This document shows positions 62,390-64,000 of a DNA stretch of 64,000 nt, piece by piece (position 1 is the stretch's first letter; each line of letters begins with the position of its first letter). This DNA is from Cynocephalus volans (taxonomy: Eukaryota > Chordata > Mammalia > Dermoptera > Cynocephalidae). The stretch lies in assembly GCF_027409185.1 (NCBI RefSeq), contig NC_084467.1, positions 18,714,501 to 18,778,500 on the forward strand. Direction: 5' to 3'. The notes beneath the pieces were generated by a model, which was not told the origin of the DNA, searched no databases, and worked only from the letters and a program-made list of their open reading frames with translations. A program made the position numbers and the translations under genes.

Positions 62390-62575
62390 CTCCTGTCCGT
62401 CTTTCCTCCTCGGGCCATTTTATCTAACCAGTGCCCGCAGCACCACCCTTAGCTGCTGGGGCATTAGAATGTCCTCTGCGAGAGCAAGGGCTTGTCTTGT
62501 TCACTGCTCTATCTTAAGTGCAGCTGCCTGGCACATGGTAGCTGCTCAATAAATGTTTGTTGAATGAATTGGTTG
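62390..62575 (+). mobile_element. L2 LINE 3' end
   Basis: GTTCACTGCTCTATCTTAAG, then CTGGCACATGGTAGCTGCTC and AATAAATGTTTGTTGAATGA. Confidence 0.75.
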
Positions 62576-62799
62576 AAGGAGTTCTCTCTGACAGGTGTGA
62601 AAATCCTCAAGGAGGGTTACTTTCTTCAAGATTTTCAAAGTGGACACTGACCTATTTGGGAGGGAAAAGATGGCTGGAGGAATGTACACCCGCAGGAAGG
62701 GCGTGCCTGGTTTAACATTTGAAAAGTGCCCCTCAAGGGATCTGTGGCAAGAGGACTTAAGTTAGAAACAGCCTTGCAGAACCTAACCCGCCCCCGTAA

Positions 62800-63000
62800 A
62801 TGCACGGGAGAGGATGAGACCGTGGGGGACTGTACTTTAATAATGACAGCTGGTTGCATAAACTCAATTAATCCTCACAGTGAGTCAGGGAGGGCACTAT
62901 TATCATCCTCTGTTTTACAGACAAGGAGACCGAGGCACAAAGAGATGAAGTGACTTGCCTGAGGTCATACAAAAGAGCAGAGCGCATCTGAACCTGGGCC
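62800..63000 (-). repeat. MIR SINE
   Basis: Reverse MIR: TTTTACAGACAAGGAGACCG and GAAGTGACTTGCCTGAGG. Confidence 0.7.
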
Positions 63001-64000
63001 CAGCTCCTGACCATGACACTGCCCTGCCTCCTGCTTGCTCAGCTGGCTCCTGGGGACCTCTACTTTTTCTGGGGGGCCTTTTCAAATATTAAAAACAGCA
63101 TAAGGCTACCCATTTCCTGCTTCACCAGATCCCAGAGTTCGGGGTCTCAAGCCGGGCACCTTGCCATGTTGTTTGAAGACATGCATCTTAGTTTTTTGTT
63201 TATTTGGGCTTTTGTGGCAGCTGGTTTTGCCCTCCAGGGAGCTCCCTTGTGATCTGGGGTATGTCTCTCAGATCCTCTGCCCTTTATCTTCATCTTTATA
63301 ATAGTAACTAAATGCCTATATCCCTCTTTCAAAGAAAGCCTGCTACAAAAAATTATTTGAAACTCGGTGATATTAAGATGTAAATGACTAATAACTGTCT
63401 GTGGATCTCCCTCGCCCTGGAGGTAGCTTCCTCCTGGTGAAATCTAAATCGGCCATTGCGAAGTGTGTGTGGTGGAAGTGGGGACATGGGTTGGGGAGCA
63501 TTTTTAAAATCATACCTGGTAGTGGCCGGTCACTCCTTCTGTCCATGAAGTGCTCTCTGTAGGAAAGGAAGCTTTCATACAAAGCAGGGCATTATAACCA
63601 GGGGCTCAGAGAGGCTTGAATGTGATGGGGACTTTTCTTAGCTGCTTCCCTATAGAGCAGGAGTAGGACATGTGGTGTCCATTCAACCAGCCATGTAGTG
63701 GACATTCTGAATCACCTGTGGTTTCCCTCCAGGCTGTTCTACCTTTTCCTAGCTTGACCAGATCCCAAAGGGTAGGGTCCCTGCCCTAGCCATGATTCTA
63801 ATTGGTTCATAGGATTGCAGTCTTGGGGGTGGAGGTTGCAATTAAGGCTGGTTCCCCGAACAGAAGTGGGGAGTGTAAAGCAATGTGGAGCGCCATGGAG
63901 GCTCAGCTCTTGAAAGCCCCCGGTGATTACGACAATAACAGCAACAAACACTGAATGAGCACTTACTGTATAATGTGTTCCGGGCACCATTCCATGCACT

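Larger units (their letters stand above)
53074..64000 (-). other. CNR2 5' intron / upstream region, no coding sequence recognised
   Basis: No coding exon was recognised here. The stretch consists of old L1 and L2 sequence (54270-56340), several MIRs, SINEs (listed separately) and unique DNA. In known orthologues the first noncoding CNR2 exon lies far upstream, so most of this is probably intron, but the sequence alone does not prove it. In 57420-58140, 58710-60350 and 63000-64000 I see nothing specific apart from small MIR/L2-like scraps. Confidence 0.5.

Overview
The window is nuclear DNA from a placental mammal. It carries three spliced genes, all read on the minus strand and in the same order as on human chromosome 1p36. 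These are HMGCL (3-hydroxy-3-methylglutaryl-CoA lyase; exons 1-7 present, last two exons off the left edge), FUCA1 (lysosomal alpha-L-fucosidase; all eight coding exons) and CNR2 (cannabinoid receptor CB2; its single coding exon). All three reading frames look intact, every splice site examined is GT-AG, and exon phases join correctly. There are no bacterial or viral genes outside old retroelements, no CRISPR array and no operon.

The organism is inferred from its repeats. The window is crowded with short tRNA-derived SINEs. They include monomers closely resembling tRNA-Ile, dimers joining two such units, and a GC-rich dimer with an extra hairpin. Many copies have perfect target-site duplications. 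I saw no primate Alu, rodent B1/B2 or carnivore/ruminant SINE. This fits the CYN SINEs of colugos (flying lemurs, Dermoptera), so a colugo such as Galeopterus is my best inference. The older layer (MIR, L2, MLT1 LTRs, Tigger and hAT DNA transposons, decayed L1) is shared by placental mammals.

Layout: 1-3511 is HMGCL intron 7, with L2 remnants and SINEs. 3512-16853 holds HMGCL exons 7 to 1. 16260-16960 is its GC-rich promoter region, with an E-box and GC boxes. 16960-30520 is the HMGCL-FUCA1 intergenic interval, largely nested L1, LTR and SINE copies, including one fairly young L1 with an open ORF2 carboxyl end. 30520-44308 is FUCA1, with polyadenylation signals near 30548 and a GC-rich promoter around 43830-44560. 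44560-52000 is intergenic or CNR2 3' UTR. 52000-53046 is the CNR2 coding exon. 53074-64000 is CNR2 5' intron or upstream DNA, rich in old L1, L2 and MIR.

The three genes have separate jobs: mitochondrial leucine breakdown and ketogenesis, lysosomal glycan breakdown, and immune-cell cannabinoid signalling. Nothing suggests a joint pathway; the linkage is ancestral synteny. I found no undescribed multigene system. The best leads are a CNR2 stop that removes the human-type last 12 residues, a SINE family with a conserved internal hairpin, two tailless SINE insertions that break at the same anticodon-loop position, a hybrid monomeric SINE class, an L1-derived composite lacking ORFs, and substitutions beside the predicted FUCA1 nucleophile.
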